Below are positions 6,565 to 13,760 of a stretch of DNA of 17,578 nt, in pieces. Source of the DNA: an uncultured Clostridium sp. GTDB taxonomy: Bacteria; Bacillota; Clostridia; Clostridiales; Clostridiaceae. Position 1 is the stretch's first letter; every line of letters starts with the position of its first letter. The stretch is taken from positions 1 to 17,578 of the forward strand of contig NZ_CALEVF010000360.1 of NCBI RefSeq assembly GCF_937920395.1, in the 5' to 3' direction. The translations under genes and the position numbers were made by a program. The notes under the pieces were generated by a model, which was not told where the DNA came from, searched no databases, and was given only the letters and a program-made list of their open reading frames with translations.

Positions 6565-6856
6565 AAAATAAAAAAAGCCCGTCCCTATAAAAGGGACGAG
6601 CGAATATGCACGTGTTACCACCCAAAATCTATTAAAAGTATAATACATAAATTTAATAGCACTTAGCAAGATACCAATCGATATCTGGTCCTTTTAATGG
6701 TGGACGACCATTAAACCTTATTATATTTCAGGTTTACTTCTCAGAGATGATTTTCAATTATAGACTGAACGTTGACTCTCACCAAATGTCAACTCTCTTT
6801 AGAACAGATACTAAAACGTACTCTTTCTCGTCATCAAATTTGTTATTTATGTTGTA
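6565..6856 (-). promoter_or_regulatory. T-box riboswitch (probably tRNA-Ile) controlling brnQ
   Basis: Read on the minus strand. The T-box core GGGTGGTAACACG is at about 6608-6622. Stem I lies at about 6745-6840, with the AGAGTA loop-E-like stretch, an AGAGAG bulge region, a GGTG distal loop and a 3' specifier side with GAAAATCATC. The best specifier reading is AUC (Ile), followed by A and then the closing TCTC paired with GAGA. A stem-III-like hairpin AGATAtcgattgGTATCT lies near 6668-6692. The base after UGG in the T-box is U, fitting discriminator A of tRNA-Ile (also Leu and Val). The expression platform is the terminator at 6566-6601. The specifier was assigned by hand folding, so the amino acid is less certain than the class. 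Confidence 0.9.
6566..6601 (-). terminator. T-box-controlled terminator
   Basis: On the minus strand, stem GCTCGTCCCT / AGGGACGGGC (one G-U pair) followed by seven T. It is the alternative to the antiterminator formed with the T-box bulge. Confidence 0.92.
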
Positions 6857-6860
6857 ATGA

Positions 6861-6889
6861 AATATACCATATTATAAAAAAATTGTCAA
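6861..6889 (-). promoter_or_regulatory. brnQ T-box promoter
   Basis: Perfect TTGACA (6889 to 6884), 17-base spacer, TATATT (6866 to 6861) with a TG one base upstream of the -10. Transcription would start about 6854, giving a leader of about 370 bases. Confidence 0.85.
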
Positions 6890-6934
6890 TAAACAACTAG
6901 CATTTTAATATTTTCTTATTTTATAAAAAAAAGA

Positions 6935-6963
6935 TTGACGATGTTACTAGTTAGTAGTATATT
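6935..6963 (+). promoter_or_regulatory. marR promoter with MarR operator between -35 and -10
   Basis: TTGACG (6935-6940), 17-base spacer, TATATT (6958-6963). The spacer contains the inverted repeat TACTA-GT-TAGTA (6945-6956). The predicted start of transcription (about 6970) coincides with the ATG of marR, so the mRNA appears leaderless. Confidence 0.75.
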
Positions 6964-6969
6964 ATAAAT

Positions 6970-7416
6970 ATGGATAAAGAAAAAAATACTTATGGGAAAG
7001 TGGAAGATTTAAATTTAAAGGCGTTAATAGCGTTAACTAGATGTACTCATGATGTTCATAAAAAAGAATATAAAACTATAAAAGCGGGAGGGTTAACAGT
7101 TTCTCAGTTTGCAGTTCTTGAGATATTATATCATAAAGGAGATTTAAGAATTAGTGAAATAATAGGTAAGATTCTTTCAACAGGTGGAAATATGACTGTT
7201 GTTATAGATAATTTAGTTAAGGTAAATCTCGTTAAGAGATGTACTGATCCGAAAGATAGACGAGTTAATTTGATAAGTATTACTGAGGAAGGAAGAAACC
7301 TCATGAGTGATATATTCCCAAAACATATAGAAAATAGAAATCAAATTTTTAGTAACTTAACATCAGAGGAAAAGATAAATTTAATAAGATTATTGAAAAA
7401 ATTATCAGGTGTATAA
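6970..7416 (+). CDS. MarR family transcriptional regulator
   Basis: 148 residues, standard MarR length. Dimerisation helices flank a winged helix at about residues 38-110: LTVSQFAVLEILYHKGDLRI, recognition-helix region GGNMTVVIDNLVKVNLV, and the wing with the highly conserved DPKDRRVNLISITEEG. The ATG at 6970 has no Shine-Dalgarno and lies seven bases after the -10, so translation of a leaderless message is expected. An operator half-site pair TACTA-N2-TAGTA lies inside its promoter and again just before the pirin gene downstream, so it should repress both itself and pirin. It is divergent from brnQ. The effector is unknown. The relatives most often found beside pirin respond to oxidants or quinones, which is inference here. 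Confidence 0.9.
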   Translation: MDKEKNTYGKVEDLNLKALIALTRCTHDVHKKEYKTIKAGGLTVSQFAVLEILYHKGDLRISEIIGKILSTGGNMTVVIDNLVKVNLVKRCTDPKDRRVNLISITEEGRNLMSDIFPKHIENRNQIFSNLTSEEKINLIRLLKKLSGV

Positions 7417-7427
7417 ATGGATACACC
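7409..7427 (+). other. Hairpin over the marR stop codon
   Basis: GGTGTAT (7409-7415) / ATACACC (7421-7427) with a 6-base loop, overlapping the TAA of marR. A weak terminator, attenuator or mRNA-end stabiliser between marR and pirin is possible; the following TATATTTTATT is only partly T-rich. Confidence 0.35.
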
Positions 7428-7446
7428 ATATATTTTATTAGAATAG

Positions 7447-7458
7447 TACTAATTAGTA
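7447..7458 (+). promoter_or_regulatory. Second MarR operator, before the pirin gene
   Basis: TACTA-AT-TAGTA, the same half-sites and spacing as at 6945-6956. It lies 24 bases upstream of the pirin ATG, so a repressor bound here would block elongation or a local promoter (TAAAAT at 7460-7465 has only a weak -35). Confidence 0.65.
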
Positions 7459-7481
7459 ATAAAATGAAAGGAGATTTTATA

Positions 7482-8180
7482 ATGTTAAGAAAATTAGAAA
7501 GCGCAAAAATGGGATCAAGTAATTTAGGATGGTTAAGGAGCAAATTTCACTTTTCATTTGCAGAGTACTATAACCCAAATAACATGGGATTTGGAGTATT
7601 AAGAGTTATAAATGATGATTTAATTAATCCTAATACTGGATTTGATACACATCCTCATCAGAACATGGAGATTATATCCTATGTTGTTAAAGGAGAATTA
7701 ACTCATGGTGATAGTATGGGAAATAAAGGTAATCTGAAACGCGGTAATGTGCAATATATGAGCGCAGGTACAGGAGTTTATCATAGTGAGCATAATTTAG
7801 GAGAAGAGGTAGCAAGATTTCTTCAAATATGGATATTGCCTGATAAAGAAGGACATAAACCTAATTACGGTGAATACAAATTTGAGTGGAATGATAGAAA
7901 AAATAAATGGCTTCATATGGTGTCAAGTAATCAAGGGGAAGCAGTTATAAAGGTAAATCAGGATATAAATATATTCACATTAGAATTAGATGAGGGAAGT
8001 GCAATTGAGTACCATGTAAAAGCGGCTAGACAAGCCTATTTAGTTCAGATTGAAGGAAAATCAAATATTAATGGAATTATTCTAAATGAAAGAGATGCCA
8101 TGGAAATTGTTGAAGAGGATATAAAGATAAAATCAGAAGTTCTTTCACATTTTATTATTTTAGAAATGAAAAAAGCTTAA
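7482..8180 (+). CDS. Pirin family protein (bicupin)
   Basis: 232 residues with the two-cupin pirin architecture. ATG at 7482 is chosen because GAAAGGAG (7467-7474) precedes it; the in-frame ATG at 7464 lies upstream of that site. The first cupin carries all four metal ligands expected in pirins: H57 and H59 (in DTHPHQNMEIISYVVKGEL), H101 and E103 (in GVYHSEHN). Residues 130-232 form the second, metal-free barrel. Pirins of this kind bind a divalent iron, and some bacterial members (E. coli YhhW) have quercetin dioxygenase activity; the physiological substrate here is unknown. It is 65 bases downstream of marR with a MarR operator between, so it is the likely regulated target. Confidence 0.9.
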   Translation: MLRKLESAKMGSSNLGWLRSKFHFSFAEYYNPNNMGFGVLRVINDDLINPNTGFDTHPHQNMEIISYVVKGELTHGDSMGNKGNLKRGNVQYMSAGTGVYHSEHNLGEEVARFLQIWILPDKEGHKPNYGEYKFEWNDRKNKWLHMVSSNQGEAVIKVNQDINIFTLELDEGSAIEYHVKAARQAYLVQIEGKSNINGIILNERDAMEIVEEDIKIKSEVLSHFIILEMKKA

Positions 8181-8210
8181 GAGTACTGCTAGATTAATAA
8201 TAGAAAAATT

Positions 8211-8250
8211 ATAATAGGCTTTAGGATGATAGTCCTAAAGCCTATTAATC
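8211..8250. terminator. Bidirectional terminator between pirin and the OYE-like gene
   Basis: A perfect 12-bp stem TAGGCTTTAGGA (8215-8226) / TCCTAAAGCCTA (8233-8244), 6-base loop. On the plus strand TTAATCTTATTT follows; on the minus strand TTATAATTTTT follows. It serves both convergent genes. Confidence 0.85.
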
Positions 8251-9309
8251 TTATTTATTATTTTTATCAAATATAACCTTACCTGCACAAACCTTAGATT
8301 GACCAAACCACATACATTTTGCACATTTCAAACATTTACCAGTATCTTTGCCATCTTTAGCATCGTTTGCCCAATTAGGATTTATAAGAAATCCTCTAGC
8401 AATATCTACAATGTCTACATTTGTATCAGTTAATATTTGTTCTGCAATTTCAGCTGAATTAATTCCATCAACTGCAAATACTGGAATTGATACTACTTCT
8501 TTGATTTTCTCGGCTGCATAAACAGCATTAGAGTATTTATATTCTTTACTTACGTGCATTTCTAATTCATTCATAAATCCATAAGAAATATCAAGGAAAT
8601 CTATTCCGCTTTTTTCTAATATTTTAGCGTAATGTATTCCATCTTCTATTAGGGGTTCAAATCCTCCCAAACGGATTCCAACAACAAACTCTTTCGGTGT
8701 TATTTTTCTAATTCCGTCTAGAATTTCTATAACAAAAAATTCAGGATTAATGCCATATTTATCAGTTCGCTTATTTACTTTTCTATCTAAAAACTGACTT
8801 ATTAAATAGGCATGACATCCATGAAGTTCAATGCCGTCATATCCTGCTTTGTAAGCTCTTTTGGCAGCTTTTATAAAATCATTTTGTATAGATTTTATAT
8901 CTTCACTAGTCATTTCATGCCCAACAACTATATTTCCTGCATAATTTTTATATTCATATGGACTTGGACACATTGGGTCGTTTGATATTCCAACAACTCC
9001 TGCATGATGAATTTGAAGAAATATTGGACAGTTTTCTTCGTGAACTACATCAACTATTTTTTTTAGCCCTTCAATTTGATCATCTTCCCATATTCCAAGT
9101 TGATTTCCAGATAATTTACCATCATTATTAACACATGTAGCCTCTTGAATTATAATCCCTGCTCCACCTTTAGCTAACTTTTCATAACGTTCTACATTTT
9201 CTATTGCTACATATCCATCAGGTCTAAATCCAACAACCATTGGAGGAACACAAATACGATTCTTCATTTTTATATTTTTAATATTAAATTCGGCAAATAA
9301 TTTTTTCAA
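8251..9309 (-). CDS. Old Yellow Enzyme-like NADH:flavin oxidoreductase with C-terminal cysteine cluster
   Basis: 352 residues from TTG at 9309; TAGGAG lies ten bases upstream, while the in-frame GTG at 9318 sits on top of that site. An FMN TIM barrel covers residues 1-315: NRICVPPMV (15-25), QIHHAG (99-104), HGCHAYLISQFLDRKVNKRT (163-182, with the substrate-binding histidines H163 and H166) and a late FMN phosphate region DIARGFLINP. These enzymes reduce activated C=C bonds with NAD(P)H. The C-terminus has C326-x2-C329-x2-C332-x8-C341, which could bind an Fe-S cluster as in the longer dienoyl-CoA reductases, but the second flavin/NAD domain of those enzymes is absent, so the protein is a stand-alone barrel with a cysteine tail. 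It is divergent from an HxlR regulator, an arrangement typical of electrophile- or quinone-induced reductases. Confidence 0.9.
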   Translation of the reverse strand: MKKLFAEFNIKNIKMKNRICVPPMVVGFRPDGYVAIENVERYEKLAKGGAGIIIQEATCVNNDGKLSGNQLGIWEDDQIEGLKKIVDVVHEENCPIFLQIHHAGVVGISNDPMCPSPYEYKNYAGNIVVGHEMTSEDIKSIQNDFIKAAKRAYKAGYDGIELHGCHAYLISQFLDRKVNKRTDKYGINPEFFVIEILDGIRKITPKEFVVGIRLGGFEPLIEDGIHYAKILEKSGIDFLDISYGFMNELEMHVSKEYKYSNAVYAAEKIKEVVSIPVFAVDGINSAEIAEQILTDTNVDIVDIARGFLINPNWANDAKDGKDTGKCLKCAKCMWFGQSKVCAGKVIFDKNNK

Positions 9310-9370
9310 AAATAACACTCTCCTATTCCACTATTTTATTTACATATAACTCTTTATATGATATGTTATT

Positions 9371-9400
9371 ATTATATCTTACCAAGGAACACAATATCAA
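9371..9400 (-). promoter_or_regulatory. Promoter of the OYE-like gene
   Basis: On the minus strand, TTGATA (9400 to 9395), 18-base spacer, TATAAT (9376 to 9371). The dyad GCACA-N4-TGTGC (9405-9418) lies just upstream, between this promoter and hxlR, and is a candidate HxlR site. Confidence 0.6.
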
Positions 9401-9440
9401 GTACGCACATTTTTGTGCCCCAAATTTGGAGGAATTGTTT

Positions 9441-9785
9441 ATGAAAGATGAACTTAATGAAATACCACATATTTATTCTAAACAGTGTCCTGTTGTTCAT
9501 GCACTTGAGATTATTGGCGGCAAGTGGAGAATTGCTATTATATGGGAACTATCCTCGCAAAAAAGCATTAGATATAATGAACTTAAACGAAGGATACCTG
9601 GAATCACTAATATTATGTTAACACGTTCTTTGAAGGCTTTGAATGAGCATGGTCTTGTAGAGAGAATTGAATATAATAAAATTCCACCTCATGTAGAGTA
9701 CTCTTTAACAGATACCTGTCATGATTTGCTACCTGCATTGGTAATTATAAATGAGTGGGGAAAAAAGTTGGGTAGTCAACATTAA
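9441..9785 (+). CDS. HxlR family transcriptional regulator
   Basis: 114 residues, a single winged helix of normal HxlR length. The start at 9441 has GGAGG (9428-9432); an in-frame upstream ATG at 9363 has none. Hallmarks: C16 in QCPVVHALEIIGGKWRIAII (15-34), then RYNELKRRIPGITNIMLTRS for the recognition helix and PPHVEYSLTDTC for the wing. The N-terminal cysteine is the residue used as a thiol redox switch in YodB- and HypR-type regulators, so sensing of quinones, aldehydes or disulfide stress is plausible but not shown. It is divergent from the OYE-like reductase, its probable target, and followed at 97 bases by a tautomerase. Confidence 0.9.
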   Translation: MKDELNEIPHIYSKQCPVVHALEIIGGKWRIAIIWELSSQKSIRYNELKRRIPGITNIMLTRSLKALNEHGLVERIEYNKIPPHVEYSLTDTCHDLLPALVIINEWGKKLGSQH

Positions 9786-9882
9786 GCATAAAGTTTCACA
9801 TTAACATAATAATATAAATAACGGAAGCTATTGGGATATATTAAAAATACTAATTAGAGTTTAAATACAAGGAGGTTATCAA

Positions 9883-10272
9883 ATGCCATTAATACGTTTT
9901 GATATGATAGAAGGAAGAACAGAGAAAGAAATTACTAAAATATTAGATGTTGCACATATTGCAGTAGTCGAGGCTTTTAAGGTGCCAGAAGGTGACCGTT
10001 ACCAAATTGTTCATCAACATCACGCTTATGAAATGATTATTAAAGATACTGGACTCGGGTTTGAGCGTTCGAGTAATGTGATTGTGATTACTATTACATC
10101 CCGCCAGCGTTCAAGTGAAAAGAAAGAAGCTCTTTACAAAAAATTAGCTCTCGATTTAAAAAAGGAATGCAATATTGACCCAGCAGATATTATGGTTTCA
10201 ATGGTATTTAATGAAGGCGAAGATTGGAGTTTTGCTTTTGGAAGAGCACAGTTTTTAACTGGTGAACTATAA
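9883..10272 (+). CDS. Tautomerase family protein (4-oxalocrotonate tautomerase superfamily, long form)
   Basis: 129 residues, from ATG with AAGGAGG (9869-9875). After removal of Met, proline 1 (MPLIRFDMIEGRTEKEI) is the general base of this superfamily. The chain is two fused beta-alpha-beta units: residues 1-60 and about 63-129 (VIVITITSRQRSSEKKEALY, then DIMVSMVFNEGEDWSFAFGR). This matches the longer tautomerase subfamily of about 130 residues, whose substrates are mostly unknown enol/keto compounds. The gene follows hxlR on the same strand and ends in a strong terminator. With the OYE-like reductase it would form a small module acting on unsaturated or electrophilic carbonyls (inference). 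Confidence 0.88.
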   Translation: MPLIRFDMIEGRTEKEITKILDVAHIAVVEAFKVPEGDRYQIVHQHHAYEMIIKDTGLGFERSSNVIVITITSRQRSSEKKEALYKKLALDLKKECNIDPADIMVSMVFNEGEDWSFAFGRAQFLTGEL

Positions 10273-10282
10273 ATAATAAGGA

Positions 10283-10329
10283 GACAAAAGTCAGTAATGA
10301 GTACATTATTACTGACTTTTGTCTTTTTT
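10283..10329 (+). terminator. Strong terminator after the tautomerase gene
   Basis: A perfect 16-bp stem GACAAAAGTCAGTAAT (10283-10298) / ATTACTGACTTTTGTC (10308-10323), followed by TTTTTT. The T-tract touches the stop codon of the minus-strand pseudogene at 10328. Confidence 0.92.
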
Positions 10330-10884
10330 AATCTTCCATCATAATTTTAATTATTTCTTTATCTGTTTCTTTCATTCCTTCTTTTGCAAGTTTACCTACA
10401 TTTGATAGAGTGGCTTCAATACCTGCACCACTTCCAGCTCCAGCACAAACAGCACCACAATAAGCTGAAAGTCTTCCTATACCAGTCTTTTGATGTATTG
10501 TAACTAAATTTGAAATAACCAAGGCTCTATAAAGTCTTTCTGTTGGAACCTTTAATTCATTACCATATTCAATGAAAGGAAGTGAAGCTGTCATTCCCTG
10601 ATTACCACTACCGGAAACGATAATGACAGGTAGTTCACATCCATTCATCCTGGCATCTGATCATGCAGCTGCTTTCGCTTTTGCTCTTATTTTAACATCA
10701 GAGCCATATGTTAAAATTAGAACACTTCCTATATTGGTACCGTAACTATTTTTTAATCCTTCTTCTTTGATGAGGTTGCTTCTTTGTGATAAAGTATGTC
10801 ACCATTCTTTTCAATTAAAATAATATTGGTATGATAGTTTATAATTCTTACTTTTACATATGTTTCTTTATAAAATACAGTCAT
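10328..10884 (-). pseudogene. cyuA: L-cysteine desulfidase (CyuA/UPF0597 family), multiply broken
   Basis: Pieces of a CyuA (YhaM)-type protein follow in the correct order but in different frames. From ATG 10884: YVKVRIINYHTNIILIEKNG, the middle of the family (VTIVGGHTNIVHIE in E. coli). After a jump of about 60 residues, another frame gives NLIKEEGLKNSYGTNIGSVL to KAKAAA, then an in-frame TGA where a glycine is expected, then SDARMNGCELPVIIVSGSGN to YCGAVCAGAGSGAGI. A second jump joins this in frame to the C-terminus (SNVGKLAKEGMKETDKEIIK). The N-terminal third is missing. The intact enzyme (about 430 residues, Fe-S) degrades L-cysteine to pyruvate, ammonia and sulfide. The last piece (from 10648) is still an open frame of 106 codons, without a ribosome binding site. 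Confidence 0.88.
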
Positions 10885-10921
10885 CTGTATATCAAATATA
10901 AATGTGAATAATGAAGTTGAA

Positions 10922-12061
10922 TTAGGCGTTTAGCATAGCACTATAAAGCCAAAATAGGTCAGTGTAGTTTCTAGGGTTTTTATTTGTAATTTTATAAATT
11001 TTATTTAAGCGATATCTAATGGTGTTTCTATGTATGAATAACCTGTTTGATACATTGTTTAGTTCTCCGTTTTCTTCTATTAGAACTTTTAGAGTTTCTC
11101 TTAATACTCCATCATTATCATTTGAAGCTACTAATTTATAGGTTTCTTGTAGTTCATCAATTTTCCATTTTTCACTATTCTGAGAGAATAACATTTCGGA
11201 TTTTAGTGAATTAAAAATGTAAATATTATATTTAGGATATATTTTTTCACCAAATATAAGTGTTTCTTTAGCAATACTATAAGATTTATACATGTCATTT
11301 AAATTATCATATGTTTTTCCAACTGATATCTTTGCAGTAATACCTATTTGAGTACATATTTTTTCATTGATTTCCTTTATTGTTTCATTATAATCTTCAA
11401 TTTCATTATTAATATGTAGACATTTATGTAAAACTACAATGGTTTGCGAATTAATTATGGTCGCTAGTGATTCCATAAATGTAACTTCTAGTAGGTTTAT
11501 TATTAAATTTAATACATTTAAATCAGTTTTATCTGAATTATCTTTAAAATCCACTTCAATTATAAATATAAACATAGGAAAATTGTATGGAATTTCAAAT
11601 CCCTTAATCTGTTTTTTTAATAAAGAAAGAGAATCTTGTTTATTATATATAAGTGCTAGCATAACTTCTTGTTTCATTCTCTTGTTACTTTCTAGTTCCG
11701 TTAATACATGTTCTTGTTCAATCATCATTTCTGCTGTCATTTTAATCAATTTGCCATAGCCCAAAACATCGCTAGGTTTTCCTGTAATTCCTATTACACC
11801 GATTACTCTATTTTGAAATTCAATAACTAGGTTAGTTCCGGAATGTACACCATTTAATTGCTCGCTTCCATGTTCACTAACACTAAATTCTGAATTCCTT
11901 TTAAGCGCAATTATTGCTCCTTCATGTATATCTCCAATTCTTTTTTTGTCTCCTGACGCTATAATAATGCCTAATGTATTGGTTATAATTATATTATAAT
12001 TAACAGCGCTCATAGTCCTTTCTACAATATTGTTAGCTAATTTACTGCTTAAGATTTCCAG
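10922..12061 (-). CDS. CdaR/PucR-type transcriptional regulator (sugar diacid recognition domain)
   Basis: 379 residues if started at CTG 12061, which lies eight bases from a strong AAGGAGGTG (12068-12076). The first ATG (12013) would drop 16 residues (EILSSKLANNIVERT) that belong to the conserved N-terminus of CdaR proteins, where a helix ending in I/V-x-R-T-M leads into NYNIIITNTLGIIIASGD. Domains: putative sugar-diacid-recognition domain (about 1-140, with GDIHEGA and GVIGITGKP), a central linker or GGDEF-like region (about 150-290), and a C-terminal PucR helix-turn-helix (about 325-375; NVSNRLFIHRNTIRYRLNKI is the hallmark). CdaR proteins activate glycerate or sugar-diacid catabolism, but no such genes are visible here. 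The downstream neighbour is the dead cyuA gene, so this regulator has no evident local target. Confidence 0.88.
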   Translation of the reverse strand: MEILSSKLANNIVERTMSAVNYNIIITNTLGIIIASGDKKRIGDIHEGAIIALKRNSEFSVSEHGSEQLNGVHSGTNLVIEFQNRVIGVIGITGKPSDVLGYGKLIKMTAEMMIEQEHVLTELESNKRMKQEVMLALIYNKQDSLSLLKKQIKGFEIPYNFPMFIFIIEVDFKDNSDKTDLNVLNLIINLLEVTFMESLATIINSQTIVVLHKCLHINNEIEDYNETIKEINEKICTQIGITAKISVGKTYDNLNDMYKSYSIAKETLIFGEKIYPKYNIYIFNSLKSEMLFSQNSEKWKIDELQETYKLVASNDNDGVLRETLKVLIEENGELNNVSNRLFIHRNTIRYRLNKIYKITNKNPRNYTDLFWLYSAMLNA

Positions 12062-12439
12062 TAATTACACCTCCTTGATATATCTAGTGTATTTTTGTAT
12101 AGTTAGTTATTTTACTTGAATTATAAAAATTGATGTTGTAAATAAAATCTTTGATGTGCATATAAACAAAATTAAGGTTTAATTTTTGTTCAATTAGATA
12201 TTGATTATTAAATGAAAAAGCAGGATAATATATATATAATGTTAATTAATCTTTTAATTTTACTATAAAAGCACTATTATTATAACAAGCATATTAATTA
12301 AATAAGTGTGAACAAGGTTAATTATATTTTAATATTGTCCAAATTGATATAGTCAATTTGTGTAAATGCATAATATAATAAATTTTTAAATAATAAATAA
12401 GTAAATTAAATTTAATATTTAATTAAGGAGTGATAAATT
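12062..12439. other. AT-rich divergent intergenic region, cdaR-like / cfa
   Basis: About 380 bases with no credible gene. It must hold the promoters of both flanking genes. A TATAAT at 12374-12379 on the plus strand is a possible cfa -10 but lacks a good -35; a TTGATA at 12344-12349 is badly spaced from it. The imperfect hairpin AACAAAATTAA (12165-12175) / TTAATTTTTGTT (12179-12190) is the only notable dyad and may be chance in such AT-rich DNA. Confidence 0.5.
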
Positions 12440-13615
12440 TTGGTTGGTGATAAATTATTTTACAAAACTTTATTCAAAGATATATTTTCTAATCCATTTG
12501 AAATTAAATTTTGGGACGGGGATATAGAAAAATTTGGTGAGGGTGAGAGTACGTTTCAACTTATTTTTAATGAACCGATATCTAAGGGTGATGTTATAAA
12601 TGATCCTTCTATAACTCTTGGAGAAGCGTATATGACAAAAAAATTAGAAATAAAGGGTAATGTACAGTTCGTTATAGAGTCATTATACAATAATCAAGAG
12701 AGTTTTTTAAATAAAAGTGAAAAATACGAAAAGCTTATAAAAAAGTTTAAAAGTAGTATAAAAAGAAGTAAGGATAATATACAATTTCATTATGATATTG
12801 GAAATGATTTTTATAAATTATGGCTTGATGATTCTATGAATTATTCCTGTGGATATTTTAAAAATGATACCGATACTTTAGATGAAGCTCAAAACAATAA
12901 AACAAATCATATTTTAACAAAATTAAATTTAAAAGAAGGACAAACACTACTTGATATAGGATGTGGATGGGGAGAACTTATAATTAGAGCAGCTAAACAA
13001 TATAAGGTCAAGGCTGTTGGAGTTACTTTAAGTTTAGAACAACTACAAAAGGCTAATGAAAGAATAAAAGCAGAGGGACTTGAAGATTTAGTAGAAGTTA
13101 AACTTCAAGATTACAGAGAAATAAAGGGTATGAGTTTCGATAGGATTGTTAGTGTAGGAATGCTCGAACATGTAGGACTTGAAAATTTATCTGAATATTT
13201 TCATATAGTAAATGATTTATTAAAAGATAAGGGTCTTTCTTTACTCCATTGTATAACAGCAGTAAATGAAGGCGGTAATAATACGTGGATAGATAAATAC
13301 ATTTTTCCAGGTGGACATGTACCAGCTATTAAAACTATAATTTCAGATATAGCAGAATTGGAACTAGAATTAATTGATGTAGAAAGTCTTAGAAGGCATT
13401 ATGGAAAGACGCTTGAACATTGGGCAGAAAACTTTGAAAATGCTCTTCCTATAATAGAAAAGACTAAAGATGAGACATTTATAAGAATGTGGAGACTATA
13501 TTTGAATGCTTGTGCTGCATCATTCAATTGTGGTAATATTAATGTTCATCAAATATTGTTTGCCAAAGGTGTAAACAATGATTTACCTTTAACTAGAGAC
13601 TACATGATTAAATAA
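12440..13615 (+). CDS. cfa: Cyclopropane-fatty-acyl-phospholipid synthase
   Basis: 391 residues, normal length. TTG at 12440 follows AAGGAG (12425-12430) at nine bases. The enzyme transfers a methylene group from S-adenosylmethionine to cis double bonds of membrane phospholipid acyl chains. The N-terminal lipid-binding domain covers about 1-105; the catalytic Rossmann domain follows with FHYDIGNDFY (116-125), MNYSCGYF (133-140), SAM motif LLDIGCGWGE (170-179), SVGMLEHVG (238-246) and IFPGGHVP (288-295). Residues of the bicarbonate/active site (the Cys in YSCGYF, the EH pair and a His in FPGGHVP) are present, so the enzyme should be active. It stands alone with its own terminator. Cyclopropanation usually protects the membrane against acid and solvent stress. 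Confidence 0.93.
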   Translation: MVGDKLFYKTLFKDIFSNPFEIKFWDGDIEKFGEGESTFQLIFNEPISKGDVINDPSITLGEAYMTKKLEIKGNVQFVIESLYNNQESFLNKSEKYEKLIKKFKSSIKRSKDNIQFHYDIGNDFYKLWLDDSMNYSCGYFKNDTDTLDEAQNNKTNHILTKLNLKEGQTLLDIGCGWGELIIRAAKQYKVKAVGVTLSLEQLQKANERIKAEGLEDLVEVKLQDYREIKGMSFDRIVSVGMLEHVGLENLSEYFHIVNDLLKDKGLSLLHCITAVNEGGNNTWIDKYIFPGGHVPAIKTIISDIAELELELIDVESLRRHYGKTLEHWAENFENALPIIEKTKDETFIRMWRLYLNACAASFNCGNINVHQILFAKGVNNDLPLTRDYMIK

Positions 13616-13620
13616 AGGAC

Positions 13621-13650
13621 TAAAGGCAACTAATAGTTGCCTTTTTTTTA
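13621..13650 (+). terminator. cfa terminator
   Basis: AAAGGCAACT / AGTTGCCTTT stem (13622-13644) running directly into eight T. It lies six bases after the cfa stop codon. Confidence 0.9.
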
Positions 13651-13703
13651 TATCGTTTTACTAAATGAAAAAATTACTATAACACATTTGTCCTTTATTA
13701 TTG

Positions 13704-13709
13704 TATAAT
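13704..13709 (+). promoter_or_regulatory. Candidate -10 of the TPR gene
   Basis: TATAAT 52 bases before the start codon. No convincing -35 hexamer is found at 16-18 bases. Confidence 0.35.
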
Positions 13710-13760
13710 ACATATAACTTAATAACCTCATATTGGTAAGTTGGTGGGAAGGTGGATAAG

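Noticed and set aside
7349..7543. 64-codon minus-strand frame between marR and pirin
   Set aside because: Overlaps both genes; hydrophobic composition comes from AT-rich reverse reading.
11439..11759. 106-codon plus-strand frame
   Set aside because: Antisense to the CdaR-type gene, serine-rich shadow without ribosome binding site.
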